A DNA stretch of 64,000 nucleotides from Colias croceus (GCF_905220415.1 NC_059566.1:4956001-5020000), one strand, 5' to 3'. Counted from the stretch's first letter, positions 1-12,602 are shown. Numbers and translations: made by a program. The notes: generated by a model from the letters alone, not told the origin.

Positions 1-122
1 TATTCATCAAATAAATCACGATTGAAAAATAGGCGAGCCGTTATGAGTTAGATAAGCAATTGAATAAATCTATTCGAGGGGTAGTTATTAGACTGTTTAT
101 CTGGGCATTGAAAAATCGGCCC
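1..122 (+). mobile_element. Harbinger-type MITE, 5'-truncated by window edge
   Basis: The right end of the same element found complete at 812-1542. The last ~105 bases match the right arm of that copy with about one difference and end in the terminal repeat CATTGAAAAATCGGCCC followed by TTA. The left part lies outside the window. Confidence 0.7.
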
Positions 123-540
123 TTAACGTATAAAAAAGAACACAGATAAATAATAATCTGAATTGTTTAAATGTTTAATACCTAATAAATAAAATTTGAA
201 ATTTGAAATTTAAATTATCACATAATCCAATTTTTATCCACATAAATTACAATCAAAGCCGCAAGATCAAGTAGGTACAAAATAATTACCAAAAACACAA
301 ATCTTTGAACTTTCTCCATAAAGATAAGTAATCTATCAAATTGACAAAATCACATCACTTTGTGATAATCAGCTTGTAATGACGCTGTCAGTCAGTATCC
401 CGCTGTGAAAGGAATTGGCTTCCGTTTTAAGCACTGATATTATGTATCTTAGTTATTTTTAGGGTTCCGTAGTGAAATCCGTTTTTATATTTATTTACTT
501 ATTTAAATAAGTAATTTAAAATATAGATTAGGAAATATAG

Positions 541-725
541 GTTACTAGCTGTCCCGGCAAACGTGGTTCTACCTTACTCTTCATCACTTAGGGGTATGAA
601 AAATAGATGTTAGCCGATTCTCAGACCTACCCGATATGCACACAAAATTTCATGAGAATTGGTCCAGCCGTTTTGGAGGAGTATGGTAACTAACATTTTG
701 ACAGGGGAATTTTATATATTAGAGA
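541..725. mobile_element. 3'-end fragment of a dispersed element (CTAGCTGTCCCGGCAAACG type)
   Basis: A block beginning ctagctgtcccggcaaacg and running through a CCGATATGCACACAAAAT segment to gagaattggtccagccg. A diverged second copy sits at about 11655-11785. The pair shows it is a dispersed repeat; assignment to a retrotransposon 3' end is from memory of similar arthropod repeats and is uncertain. Confidence 0.4.
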
Positions 726-811
726 GAAGAATATATTATTATAACTGAAAGCATATAAAAATTCCTAAAAATTATAAATATCCAAAAAAAATCTCAGCCA
801 AATATGTATTA

Positions 812-1542
812 GGGCCGATTTTTCAATGCCCAGATAAACAGCTAGATAGACTTTATTCTTCAGTTAACAAAATATTCAATTTTTCAATAGACGAATAGGA
901 CTTATCTATCGAATAACTACGTTATTTGAGGAATAAATCTATCTGCTGCTCCAACGGCCAGATAGCGTGCTATTCGACGATTAGACGTTTGAGTTGACAA
1001 CTGACGCGTCAAATTTGGGATATTTTCGTATGTAATAACATAGAGCGTAGAATTTTTACAATAAAGCCTCTTTCTATAAAATAATTATCAGTTAAAATCA
1101 TATTGAAATTGATGTTTTTGATAGTACCTACTGATGATCATGCCATTTAAAATTTGCCGGACGCTGCCTTTATGTCGTTTCCATCGTAAAATATATAAAT
1201 TTTAACACAAATAATCAAAACTCTTTACTCGAATCAAAACAATAATCAACAATCATAGAACACAAGATAAACTTAAAATGCACTCCTGACGTGAGTCATA
1301 ATGACGGTTGTTGACATATTGCAAGTTGACTCTATCCCGCTCTAACCTGACTAATTTAATATGTTTGTTTCGCCACTCCAAGAGCAGAGCTGCCAATATG
1401 GAAATATTTGGTCAGATAGTTATTAATCAAATAAATCATGATTGAAAAATAGGCGAGCCGTTATGAGTTAGATAAGCAATTGAATAAATCTATTCGAGGG
1501 GTAGTTATTAGACTGTTTATCTGGGCATTGAAAAATCGGCCC
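812..1542. mobile_element. PIF/Harbinger-like MITE with TTA target duplication
   Basis: The 731-bp element begins GGGCCGATTTTTCAATGCCC and ends with the inverse; the inverted arms extend roughly 110 bp with mismatches. It is flanked on both sides by TTA (809-811 and 1543-1545), the 3-bp duplication typical of PIF/Harbinger elements. It has no transposase reading frame. A truncated sister copy sits at 1-122. Confidence 0.75.
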
Positions 1543-1887
1543 TTAGACAAATTATTTTTAACAAAAGAAAAACTAAACATGTAAGTATTTACATAACAAA
1601 CTGATCAAGAAATATCAAAACAATGTAATATAATATCAAAAATTTGTCTGTTTGCACACCAAAACGCCTGCACACGACCGGAAGTCATAACATTAACCCT
1701 TGACGTCATAACCCTCAGCATGCCCGCCATTTTAAGTCCATATTGTTTATTTTAATATTTAATTAAATGAGGGAACTCTATAATCCATTAGCATCAATAT
1801 TTAGCTAGTATCGTTTATTTTAAACTAGCCGTTTAACCCGGGTTAATCTGATAAATCTTATTAATATTATAGACTAGATATGCCGCG

Positions 1888-2030
1888 TGGTTTCACTCGC
1901 GAACAAAGACGCGGAACAAGTATTTATACAGATTATTTAGATTTATAGGCAGACGTGCATCCAAGTAGACCACTTCGCCGCTTCCCATCAGGTGGGATCG
2001 TGGTCAAACGTCTACCTATTCATTATTAAA
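1888..2030 (+). repeat. Dispersed repeat fragment shared with 49520-49615
   Basis: The segment around 1960-2020 shares a CCATCAGG..GAT.GTGGTCAA core with 49580-49612, so it is a dispersed repeat, possibly a SINE or LINE tail. No coding potential was seen. Just upstream, 1680-1740 has a TGACGTCA site and a GC-richer stretch that could belong to the Ets promoter; that is inference only. Confidence 0.35.
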
Positions 2031-2336
2031 AAAAAATATTTGGCATTCTGTTAAGTGGTACATAAGCTACACCACTGCTAAGTATCATTAAAATCCGTTC
2101 TGTGGTTTTAGTGTAAAACGGTAACAAACATCAATATATTCTTACAAGTTTTCGTGATATTACCTACTTGATAAAAAAGAGGAGCGACAACATTTTAACA
2201 AAGTTGTGACTTGTGAGCAAGATTTTCGCTCACAATGTTTGACGTACACTAAACAGACTCACAATCACGCTCAAAAATAATTCGAAGCAAATAATTTCCA
2301 ATAAACGCGATTAATCTAATAAAAAATTGTAATACT

Positions 2337-2660
2337 GACCTGACTTTCATTATATATTCTTCTCCATAGATACTGCTTTCTGACTCGGTGGTAAATGTTA
2401 AAAATATGTAATGACGATTCAAAAGTGCTTCCAGAAATCTAATCTAACCTATATCTATATATTATATATAAAAATGGAACCCGTTTCGCGTTGTCACGGC
2501 ATCACGTGTGAACGGCTGAACCGATTTCGATAATTCTTTTTTTTAATGTTTGTGGAAGTCCAAGGATGGTTCTTATGTAGAGAAAGCGTAAATATGTACC
2601 ACGGGCGAAGCCGGAGCGGACCGCTAGTTGAATAAATAAATGTTTGAGTTTGATTAACTA
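2337..2660 (+). mobile_element. LINE 3' tail interrupted by a Helitron-like insertion
   Basis: The LINE tail reads TTCTTCTCCATAGATACTGC then TCGGTGGTAAATGTTAAAAA (2345-2450), matching the tail of the LINE remnant at 10285-10430. It resumes as aataaataaatgtttgagtt at 2630-2650. Between the halves, 2461-2626, is a Helitron-like element ending GGGCGAAGCC..GGACCGCTAG, the same family as 32025, 34424 and 35371. Confidence 0.6.
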
Positions 2661-2725
2661 GTTGTTTATAGTAGGTAGGTTAGATTGGGAGCGTAAACAG
2701 TTTCAGCTTTGTAACAAATCTATAT

Positions 2726-2930
2726 ACATATATAATTATATATAAAACTCAAAGGTGTCTGATATAGTGATCTATCAACGCACAGCCCAAACCACTGGAC
2801 GTATCGGGCTGAAATTTGGCATGCAGGTAGATGTTAGGACGTAGGCATCCGCTAAGAAAGGATTTCCCGAAATTCTTGCGGGAACGGGGAAAAACCGGGA
2901 TGCACGTGCAAAGTCGTGGGCGGAAGCTAG
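2726..2930 (+). mobile_element. Non-autonomous Helitron-like element (ACTCAAAGGTG family)
   Basis: Starts around tatataaaactcaaaggtg and ends GTGGGCGGAAGCTAG followed by T, as expected for a Helitron 3' end (CTAG before T). A close copy lies at 12773-12965. It sits just upstream of the first coding exon of the ETS gene. Confidence 0.6.
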
Positions 2931-3024
2931 TGTTTACTATAAATATGAGATTTGTGCTTATAATAATGCTGTTAAATAAGGTTTATGTCCACAGCTCAGC
3001 AAGCATGCATTGAAATGAGCCGCC

Positions 3025-4931
3025 ATGTCGCAGCCTCCCTTCCCTCTCCCCTGGGGATTGCAATACCAGCACAGGTAACATTTTTGTTTTTTATTTATCT
3101 AGAAAATAAGTAGAAATAAAACGTAAATTAAGAAAAATAGCACAGAATGTGGCATTATAACTTTAAAAATTTTGCAATGCGGTTTTCCAGGACGACTTGT
3201 TGTTGTTGTTGTTGTTTTAAACAAAGAATTGCCCCAAAATAAACCTAAATAATATAAAGTGTGATAACTCATAACCAAGTAATAACACACACGTGACATT
3301 CTACACGCGTAATACAACACGTAACATTCGACACAGGCGTCGTCCATGTCCATGTCCATGGACTTGGTACTTGGTACTTAATACTAAGTACTTGGTACCA
3401 AGTGTCGAATGTCTATATATTCGACACACTTGACACAACACGTGACATTCGACAATCACACACAAAGCTTTTTTTAGTTTTGGCTGAGGTGGCGTGGTGT
3501 CAGTTGTCACCGGTAGAGCTCCAGAAACATTTAGGTATTAAAAAGTACACGAGAGACTAGGTACTGTGAAGTGTGAACCGAAACTTATATTCTTTAGAAA
3601 ATAAGTTGTTTCTTACGGCTCTGGGATCTTAATCTAATCGTTCTTATTATTAATTCCCAGAGACCCCGGAACACCGCGGCGAGAGACAGGCTACGACGCA
3701 CACACGCACGCGCTGCACGTGCACGCACACACGCAGCCGCTGTACACACAGAGACACACACACATCGAACCGCAACAGACGCAGTGAGTATAAAATATGT
3801 AGTATATTTAAAAATTTAAATTGCAACACAGAATCACTGAAATATATCCTTGATATATAATTCAAAATTTGTTTGAAATTATTATTTATATTATTATATA
3901 TGCTATTTAATACTTAGTAACGAAATGATCAAAATAACTTAAGGGGTTGTTAGGCGGTCAGCGAAATTTCAGCTATTTGGGCCTGAGGTAAACGGTGAGG
4001 GGATCCGCGTTTAGTATGGAATCAACGTGCTCGAAACTAAAAATCGTAAGCACCATTCACATTTTTATCAAAAAGTGAATGAAAATATTTAGTATTTTCT
4101 AAATCTAAAACAGTCACGAAATCGAGAAGGTAACCTATGTATTTGTGATTTTATACGAATTATTATCGTAAAATACGGTTGTAATGAGCATTTATATTAT
4201 GATATTTTAGAGGTAACTTCAGGATTTTTTTTTATCGAGCAAAATTTTTCCAATCCTGTTTGGAAACAGTCATCACACATACGTTCTATAATACATATTA
4301 GAAACTTCAATATTTTCAATTATAGCTCATAGAAAACAGTCCATTTTTCCGTTTTCACCTACTAAGGGCCCTTAAGTGATATTATTTAAATTAACTGGAC
4401 TATATATTGAATATTAATTTATAAAAATGACACTGAGATGTTTTTCTCTCACCAATCCATAACATCTATTGATTTTAAAATTTAAACAAATTGAAAAATG
4501 AAAATGAAAAATTATTTATTTCAGCAAAAACACAGTAGGTAACAAAACGTTATTTCATGTTCAAAAAATATTTATCTATGTTTTTCTCTTAAATTAACTT
4601 GAATATTTAATTCAGATGCAAAGGAGAAAGTGAAGACACGCGAGAGTATCGCGATTATAGAGAACAATATCAACTTCACAGGTAATTAATTACTACTATA
4701 AACTTACTAGATTTCCGCCCGCGGCTTCCACATCTTCCACATTTTTATGTTTACACTAGCTTCCGCCCGCGACTCCGTCCGCGCGGAAAAATTAAGAAAA
4801 ATTAAGATTTATTTTTTTCTACGTATTTTTCTGGGATAAAAACTATCCTACTTTATGCCAGGATAATAAGGAATAATTATACCAAGTTTCATCGAAATCG
4901 AACCGTTAGTTTTCACGTGATGCCTGAACAT

Positions 4932-4972
<41 letters not shown>

Positions 4973-7711
4973 AATTTTTTTAATCACATATTTGGGCTTG
5001 GTATCGATCCAGTAACACCCCCTGCTATTTATTTTTTCAATATTTTCAATGTACAGAATTGACCCTTCTACAGATTTATTATATATGTATAGATGTATAG
5101 ATGTCAATAACAAGCATATAAATTTTAAATGGCAATTTCTTTTTCATTTTTCATTTCATGTTTATTTACGTTCAGAAATAAATAAGTGTTTTGCTCATTT
5201 TTCTTGAATTTATAAAATTTATTTTCGAAAATACATTACAATAACCCGAATATACCTGTGACGAACTTACACATACTTTTAAAGGCATGTGACGAATTTA
5301 CTTTCAATGTATGGAGTTTTAAAAACGTGACGAATTAACTTTGTGGCAAATTTACAACCCATTATTTGGGTATTATTTATTATGCATTAGGACTACCGTA
5401 AGTGTTATTTACATGTAAATAAAAATTAAGGAGACTGTTAGAATTAAAATATAAACAATTTTAGATGCAGTTCGTACAGCAAAAACGCAGAAGAAGAGAA
5501 TAAGAGTCGAGAGGAGACTGTGAGCAGCTCGGCTGACCCGTGGGGAGACCGGCTTGGTGAGACTGAATTAAAATATTTATTTTTCCAAGATAGATAAAAA
5601 TACAGAGTGTCCCACTATTGGTATATGTATAAGCGCGAAGGTACTTATAGTTCTGCATACACTGATCACGAAAATAATACAATTATTATATATTAAACAA
5701 CAAAATTACATCACACGATTTTTGCTAAATTTTTCCTGAAAATCCATGTTCTCCTCTCTAGCATCGCGCAGCCGTCATAATATACCGCTTCGCTAATGTG
5801 AGCATTTTGTTAATGAAAACTTAATCTTAAACGATAAAAAATTTCTCATTTATAAAACATTGAATCTAAATATAAAATCTATCTCTATCATCAATATAAA
5901 GAAATAAGGTTTCTCTTCATTTATCAATTTAATTATTGTCCACATAAACTACCTGCTTCAATATAAATCATTAAAACATATTTCTCTTCATTATATAAAT
6001 TTGTTCGTCTTTCCACAACCAGTGAGCAGTTCTCTCTGCCAGGCCAGCAGTTCCCGAGCTGAAGCCTCCTCCCCGCACCAACATGTTAGCACCACGCACT
6101 CTGGTATGTTAATAAACTGTTAATTTATTGTTATGTTATTTATATAATTCGATAGAGCCGGTTGCACGCACGAAAAAACATGACTCATGCGGCGTTACCT
6201 CGCTCTGAGGCGTTCCATGACGTAAGGCTTGAAGTGCAAGTGAGAGCGCGGAACGAGCGACAAAGAAGCACAATCGTTGTCACGTTCAACTATCGTCAGT
6301 AAACCGACTTTCCAGACAGCCAATTTTTTTTTCATTATTTCTATATTATGGTTTTATATACTTACAATAATTATTATACATTTCATAATATTATAATATA
6401 AAAGAAAAGTCTTCGAGTGTTGGAAATTATTATTAACATTATCATTTTTCTTGAGTGAGAGGTTTTAATTTCATTTTGATAAAGCTGAATTTAATATCTA
6501 AAACTCTTTTTTTATTACTTTTCCAAATTTTTTTTAAACTACCACCTCGACATCGATTCGACAATAAACTCTTTCAAATCATATTTTGTTCATACACCAG
6601 AATTAATTAGCCAATTATGCTGCCTAATAACTAATTTGTATAAAATACGCTTATATTATTATTTAGTTAAAGTTAAACATATCCGCCAGGCGGCAGACGC
6701 GGAGCGCTACAACTCTGGCAGTTCCTAGTGTCCCTGCTCGCGGAGGGCGCGCGCTGCGTCGCGTGGACCGGCCGCGGGCTGGAGTTCAAACTGCACGAGC
6801 CTGAGGAGGTATGTTTACGGGGAATCAATATGACTTCAAGACGTAAATATTCTGTTTGATATTAGTCGAGTGTATGAGAAAGTTTTAAAGAATAGAAAAT
6901 CAATCACGAGACGGGATTATGAAAAATCGCCCCTAAGATGTCGCCCCGGTAAGGCGGAAGACGCGGGTTCGAATCCCGTCTCGTGATCGATAAATGTTGA
7001 TACATACATAGATATTTTTGGTAAAAAGGGTTTGAGAAGTTTCCTACCTAGGTATTTCAAAAGTTTTTATTTTTATTTCATTTTGGGTTGTTATACCATA
7101 TTTACTGATATCAATTATTATTTATCTAATAATTTATAATTAAAATAACATTCACGGGCAGGTAGCGCGTCGCTGGGGAGCTCAGAAGAACCGACCAGCG
7201 ATGAACTACGACAAACTATCGCGATCACTTCGCTACTACTATGAGAAGGGCATTATGCAGAAAGTTGCAGGTTTGTATTGTCTTATTTAGAAGGTATTAT
7301 TGTCCGACTAAATACCTATTATAAATGTGCAAGTTTGTACGTTTGCTTGTTTGCTACTCCTTAACGCAAAAACTGCTGGACCGATTTTCATGAAATTTGG
7401 CACATACATAGATAGTAACTTGGCTTAACATATAGAATATAAAAATCCCACGGGAATGGGAACAATAAAATTATTATAAAACTTATTAAAATATCTTCAT
7501 ACAAATAACACATTTAAAATTTTCAGGTGAACGCTACGTTTACAAATTCGTCTGCGATCCGGAAGCCCTGTTCAACATGGCGCGCACCCCCCCTCCCTCC
7601 TATGACGTCATCTCCCAACTCTACTACCCCCCCTACATCCCCACTACCAGTAGTAATGACTATCCTACTACTACAAGTAGGAGGTACTATGATACGCAGT
7701 TTGATACGTAA
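3025..7711 (+). CDS. Ets96B: PEA3/ETV-subfamily ETS transcription factor (Ets96B-like)
   Basis: Sequence-specific nuclear DNA-binding protein. Coding exons: 3025-3074, 3661-3783, 4616-4681, 5465-5556, 6023-6103, 6690-6808, 7162-7270 and 7527-7711, all with GT/AG borders and consistent phase; total 825 nt, 274 aa. The start is the ATG in gccgccATGt, preceded by an in-frame TGA. Residues about 138-228 form the ETS domain: LQLWQFLVSLL, WTGRGLEFKLHEPEEVARRW, KNRPAMNYDKLSRSLRYYYE, with the two DNA-contacting arginines at about R198 and R201. The run from EPEEVARRW through KGIMQKVAGERYVYKFVCDP is characteristic of ETV1/4/5. The N-terminal part is short, His/Gln/Thr-rich and not recognisable. Vertebrate PEA3 proteins are near 480-510 aa, so upstream exons or isoforms may be missing. 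The DNA-binding domain is certain; the N-terminal exons are less so. Confidence 0.88.
3290..3470. repeat. ACGTGACATTCGACAC minisatellite plus GTACTTGG palindromic block
   Basis: Irregular repeats of acacgtgacattcgacac in ETS intron 1, next to ACTTGGTACTTAATACTAAG and its inverse (3363-3402). The same two-part arrangement recurs at 62903-63172, so it is a dispersed compound repeat. Confidence 0.6.
4755..5105 (-). mobile_element. Helitron-like element with (CAGA)n tract
   Basis: Minus orientation: begins CTAGCTTCCGCCCGCGACTC (inverse of the GCGGGCGGAAGCTAG 3' end) and carries a CAGA tetranucleotide run at 4933-4968 and the segment tttgggcttggtatcgatcc. It lies in ETS intron 3. Family copies: 12966-13463, 36752-37230 and 58542-59008. 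Confidence 0.65.
6904..6987 (+). tRNA. tRNA-like fold with Thr(GGT)-like 3' half; likely pseudogene or SINE head
   Basis: The 3' half is a good tRNA: anticodon stem TCGCC/GGCGG around the loop CCGGTAA (anticodon GGT), a 5-nt variable loop, T-arm GCGGG-TTCGAAT-CCCGT and acceptor strand CTCGTGA, which pairs with TCACGAG at 6904-6910. The D-arm region is about 30 nt and lacks a normal D-stem, and the base before the anticodon is C instead of T. A functional tRNA is therefore unlikely; a degenerate tRNA or tRNA-derived SINE head is more probable. It sits in an intron of the ETS gene. Confidence 0.4.
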
Positions 7712-9788
7712 AAAATGATTTTCAAGTCAAAATGGTTAGGAGTTTTTTTTTGTTAATTGTAAATAACTTTTATATTATTACCGTGTAATAATAATAATTG
7801 TGATTTTTAAGTACGTATCAAAACTAAGTAATACAATAATACACATAATACAATAGTAAAGTTTATATGCATAAAAATTTCTAGTGTTTCATTTTACGCG
7901 AGTATTATATATACATTTAGAAATTAATTATTTTAAACGCGATTTATTTATTATATTATTTCCGATGATTCGCACAGTTTGCAGCAAGCTTGGTCTCCCC
8001 ATGGCCGTAAAAATACTAAAAATCTTTAAATTCTAAATTTGCTAATTAAAATTTGATATGTCTAAACGGTGGCTTGGTTTATGAGTTTGAAATAAGACAT
8101 TTTGTGAACTATTTCTTGATATCGATGATAACAATAGGCAATATATTAAATATATTTTATATGTTATACCCTTTTCTTACCAATGATGTTTCTTAATATT
8201 GAATATATTGATATTCATTAATAGTTTACTAATTTAAAAATGTAGCTACGCCAATAAACACGTTAAAACTTGGTATGTTCTATTTCTTTGTATTTAAACT
8301 TACAGCTTTTAATATAATCTGTTTATTTGTACATATTTATCTATTGTTCTTAAAATAATAACGAATTTGCCTACAAGGCAAAGCCGTCAATTAAAAGCTA
8401 GTCATTATTCCATAAATAATCGATGTAGATAATTCTGCTCAATCACTGTAATATCATAATGGTGTTAGGGAAAGCTTAGTTCTCTAAAACATTACTAAAA
8501 TAGGTCGAAATCGAAACATATTCTTTTGTTCGATTTTACGATAAAATTATCAAAAAAAATGAATTGTACAGTTTTTTTGATTTCTTTTTTAACCAGGAAT
8601 ATGTAATTTTCTTCGTGTTTATCAATTTGAATTTGTTGTTAAGACGAGTCATTGCGTCAATTCGGAACATTATATTACCACATGATAAGTAATATTTAGA
8701 TAAGTTATTGGTGTTCCGAAAGTTTAACTTAAAAAAAGTTGAACAGCAAAAATTCATTTGTTATAATTAATTAGCATAAATTATTGTAGTTAAAATATTG
8801 CAATCCTAGTCGTATTTTATTATACTTATTTCATTCATTTTCATTTCATTTCATTCATTTTATTATCAAAATAAATTGTACATTTAAGGTAATTCAGACT
8901 TCATTTATAATAAAAAAAATGTTTCATTTTTGTGTTATTAATTACTTACGAAAAGCATAATCCTGTTAACTATGATTAAATTTTTTAGTTAAAGTTGTTA
9001 GTTGTTTCTTTCTTTCATTTTAAATAAATTGAAAAACGAATAAACAACAAGACTCACGATCTTCACTCATAAGTCATAAACTCACCGATACAAATTGTGC
9101 CTACGCAAAATGTTTAGTGAGTGAATCCAGTAAAGTTTGAAAATTACTACCACAAAATATACGGAATAACTATGTATATGTTTTTTTTTTCAACGACGCC
9201 CGGTTTTTATCCAACCTTTCAATAGGCGATTGTGAGTCTAGTGGTTTATAGTATTGAGTACGTACGTCAATGTAAAAGAGACAAAATTAAATGTTTTTTT
9301 TTTTTTACTAATAACTTCTTGGCATACAGGTAACTTGATTTTATAATGCGTGCGTACAAGGTTAGTTCGTTATTGGTAATTATCTGAATCCAACATGATC
9401 TACGCAAAGGACATGTGTGTAAAGTTAATTTCATTTTAATATCTTCAATTACTTTAGATAATAATTAGTTATAAGCAGTAGTGTAATTAGTAATTACTCA
9501 ATTAAAAATATGATTAAGGATTGCAGTGCAATATTAATATAATTAGTTAATGTAAAAACATTTGTCAATAAAATAATTTAAACGTTAACTGTTTGTTTTA
9601 TTTATAAACTAACTGGGCCGTGCGGTTTTATCCGCATTGCTTCGCTCCTATTGGTATTAGAAGTGATTGATTTTACATAATTTTTAAATTCGTGTACGTG
9701 GTTCCTGAGATTAGCGCATTCAAGCAAAAAAAGTTTTTTCAGCTTTATAATATAAGTTTGGATAATCTATTTAGGTACAGAAAAGAGC
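7712..9788. other. 3' flank of the ETS gene, no gene seen
   Basis: AT-rich sequence with several AATAAA/AATAAT candidates for the ETS poly(A) site (for example about 8250 and 8870) and a TTTCATTTCATTTCATTC-like run near 8830. Around 9610-9770 there is a diverged Helitron-like fragment containing GAGATTAGCGCATTCAAGC. No coding signal was found. Confidence 0.5.
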
Positions 9789-10430
9789 CATTCGCTCTAT
9801 ATATAATTTACGTGCTCGGGACTCACTAAGAGATCATTTTAAGAATACTGGTATCCTTACTGTACCATCACAGTATAGGTATATTTAATAATATTTTGCA
9901 TGTACACAAAAGCTCCGACTTACACACAAGAGTAGGAGATAGACACGATTATGGCACAAGGAACAGGAATAGAATTGAAATGCCATTTTTCCGATTAGCT
10001 AAAGTTAAAAATTCATTTATGGGTCAAGGTATACGCTTTTACAATAGAATTCCTCACAATATTAAAGAGTTTAGTATTTCTAAATTTAAAACTTATATAA
10101 AAAATGTATTAGTTCAGAGAGCGTACTACAGTATTCAGGAATATATGGACGATAAAGACCCATGGAGGGTTGTCGCGTAAAAACCACAAGACAGTTCATT
10201 GGCATATTATGATATATTATGTAGTTAGATATAAGTTTCATATATTGTAATATTTACATGATGTTAAAAGAGCAACTATGGAGTTTCTTGCCGATTCTTC
10301 TCTATAGATACTGCTTTCCGAATCGGTGGTAAATGTTAAAAATACTTACCTATGTAATGACGATTCGAAAGTGCTACTAAATAGTAGTCTAATCGAATAA
10401 ATGAATGTTTGAGTTTGAGTTTGAGTTAGG
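9789..10430 (+). pseudogene. LINE reverse-transcriptase C-terminus plus 3' tail (5'-truncated)
   Basis: Residues encoded at 9920-10177 include HDYGTRNRNRIEMP, FFRLAKVKNSFMGQGIRFYN and the ending RAYYSIQEYMDDKDPW. This is the typical C-terminal extension of LINE reverse transcriptases of the jockey/CR1 group in Lepidoptera (family knowledge, not searched). The stop at 10178 is followed by the 3' tail TTCTTGCCGATTCTTCTC..TCGGTGGTAAATGTTAAAAA, ending in aataaatgaatgtttgagtt repeats. Catalytic domains are absent, so it is a dead 5'-truncated copy. Confidence 0.7.
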
Positions 10431-11090
10431 TACATATTAGTCAGCCCATGTGCTTCTTTGCTTGCTTTCTTTACAAATTTCAGCCCGATCGGTGCCGTAA
10501 TTTGGGCTGTGCGTTGATAGATCTTTGCGTTTTATTAAGATTTATGTAACTACAGCTAGTTAGCTACTTCTGTTTAAAATAACAGCCTGTGTCCACAAGG
10601 TGCGTACCAACGCGGGAGTTAAATGGTCTCGTTGTGGTTAGCTTGAGCTCACTCGTGTCTCGTTAGTCGTTATCTGGACACAACAAGGCGCCCCTAGTAT
10701 CTCCACTCGCGCGAATCATTCGCAAGTCGAGACTCGAGAGTCTGGGCATTTACGCGCGTATTTTGAATTCGCGCGTTGCTTGTGGACGCGATGTATTGAT
10801 GTGTATATCTCACTAACTGAGGAAGCGAATTCACCCTTTCTGGGCTAGGTCTAAATAGGCCTTCTACACTTGAATAGTGATTTCCCACAGTATTACTTTA
10901 CTCTATGATAGTGATTTTTTTTAATAAACATTGTTATTAATTGCCTTAATTATTAATAAAGGGAATTAATTCAAAATTCTTGCGTAGTTTTTAAGATTTA
11001 AGCATACATAGGGACAGACAGCGATTTATTTATTATTTTATACAGTGAGTAGTGATTAAGTTTACTAATATAATAAAGGTGAAGAGTGAT
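10430..11090. other. Intergenic, one small repeat fragment
   Basis: At 10478-10545 an inverted fragment of the ACTCAAAGGTG Helitron-like family can be read (cagcccgatc..gggctgtgcgttgatagatc). The rest is unassigned; the open frame on the minus strand at 10694-10888 resembles nothing I know. Confidence 0.4.
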
Positions 11091-11094
11091 ATAA

Positions 11095-11170
11095 CTTAAC
11101 TAAACCTAAGCTAACCTAACCTGTTCAGAAACCTAACATTTACTTCTGTAACCTAACCTAACCTAACATT
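11095..11170 (-). repeat. Interstitial CCTAA (telomere-type) tract
   Basis: Short runs of cctaacctaacc, the complement of the insect telomeric unit TTAGG, interrupted by non-repeat bases. The opposite-strand partner tract is at 13830-13990. Confidence 0.6.
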
Positions 11171-11454
11171 AGTAAATTTTTCTTCAAATCGATAGAGTTA
11201 ATGATAATTAATTGTTCATTTCTCGTAAAAAATTAGTTCTTAGAAATAGAAATATCAATTATTGTTGTATCATCTTTACATACCTAGGTTTTGTAGGAAA
11301 TACTCAAAAATTTAAATTATAAAGACTAACTATAAAATAGTCTTGCCCAATATTAAAAATTTACGGTCACACCGAAACAAAAGTTGAAATGAATTTGTGT
11401 TAAAAGTGATTGAATTTAAACTACACTACAATAAATTTAAAAATTAATAATTTT

Positions 11455-11640
11455 TAGCAATGAAGAACCTCCATAGATAGTCGGGAAGAAATAAAAAACA
11501 CATTTATTGATAATAGTTTATTTATTCAATGTAAATAATAATTATACATTTACGAATGTGACAAAAACCACCAATCAGTCTTTTTCGCATACTGTGCCTC
11601 GGATTAAATCACGGACGCTCGCTCTGAAAAAAAAAATTCA
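11455..11640 (-). repeat. Terminal-exon-like unit, copy 1
   Basis: On the minus strand: an acceptor-like ..ttcag, then GCGAGCGTCCGTGATTTAAT and a short open frame ASVRDLIRGTVCEKD with stop, then AATAAA and a gttcccgactatc downstream block. Homologous copies lie at 13478-13660 and 14026-14210 in the opposite orientation. What gene or element it derives from is unknown. Confidence 0.45.
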
Positions 11641-12065
11641 ATATTATAAAAAATACCTAGCAAACGTTGATCTGCCACTCTTATCACTTACAGGTATGAA
11701 AAATAGTTGTTCCGATTCTTAGACCAAACCGATATGCACACAAAATATCATGAGAATCGGTCAAGTTATTTTGCAGGAGATTAACTTGTTTAACTACAAA
11801 CACCGCGACATAAGAATTGTAAATACTTATTAGAAGGAGAAGGTAACAGATTAACTTTACCCCGCCATTATGTGCAGCAGTATTTTATTGTTTTAATACA
11901 TAATATAATATTTGAACAACTAACCAACATAAATAATTATTTTTATCTCCTTCATTATTTTAATATACTAGTTAGAGCCAATGCTCTCCTACTCTATCTC
12001 GTCAATGAGATACCTAATTTGGTATTCTCTACATTGGATACTAAGGAAATAAATTATTATCTTAC

Positions 12066-12286
12066 TTCCTACTAATATTATAAATGCGAAAGTTTATGAG
12101 GATGGATGTGTATGTGTATGTTTGTTACTCTTTCACGCAAATACTACTGAACTGATTATAATGAAATTTTGCACACATATAGAGGGTAACTTAGATTAAC
12201 ACGAATGACGAAGGATAGAATTTTTCCCGGAAATCCCATGGGAACAGGAACTATGCGGGTTTTTCTTTGAAAAGAAGGAAAGCTAG
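12066..12286 (+). mobile_element. Non-autonomous Helitron-like element (ACTAATATTATAAATGCG family)
   Basis: Begins ctactaatattataaatgcg, contains the actgaactgattataatgaa and GGAAATCCCATGGGAACAGG segments, and ends GGAAAGCTAG before T. The hairpin that normally precedes the end has been partly lost. Confidence 0.65.
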
Positions 12287-12602
12287 TCATAAATTAATAT
12301 ATATGTACTTATATGTATTCGCTAACGTTCGAAATGAAATCTAAATCATTCTTGAATCCAACTGAATTTAAAATTATTGTAATTAAAACCAAATACATGG
12401 CCAGAACAAATGTAAGCATTAGGAACATAGAGATTTTGTTAGAGATATTTTGTAGAGATGTTAGAGATATTTTGTATTATTGATAGAGAGGGCTAGGAGA
12501 GCTATTGCTCTACTGAAAAAGGGTTTCACAACTATTATTAAATTAGGGAAGGAATTAAAAAGAATTGTTTCTGTTGATTAGTTGTTAAAACATATAAAAA
12601 AG

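Noticed and set aside
10694..10888. 64-codon minus-strand frame
   Set aside because: No domain, no neighbour support, flanked by repeats.
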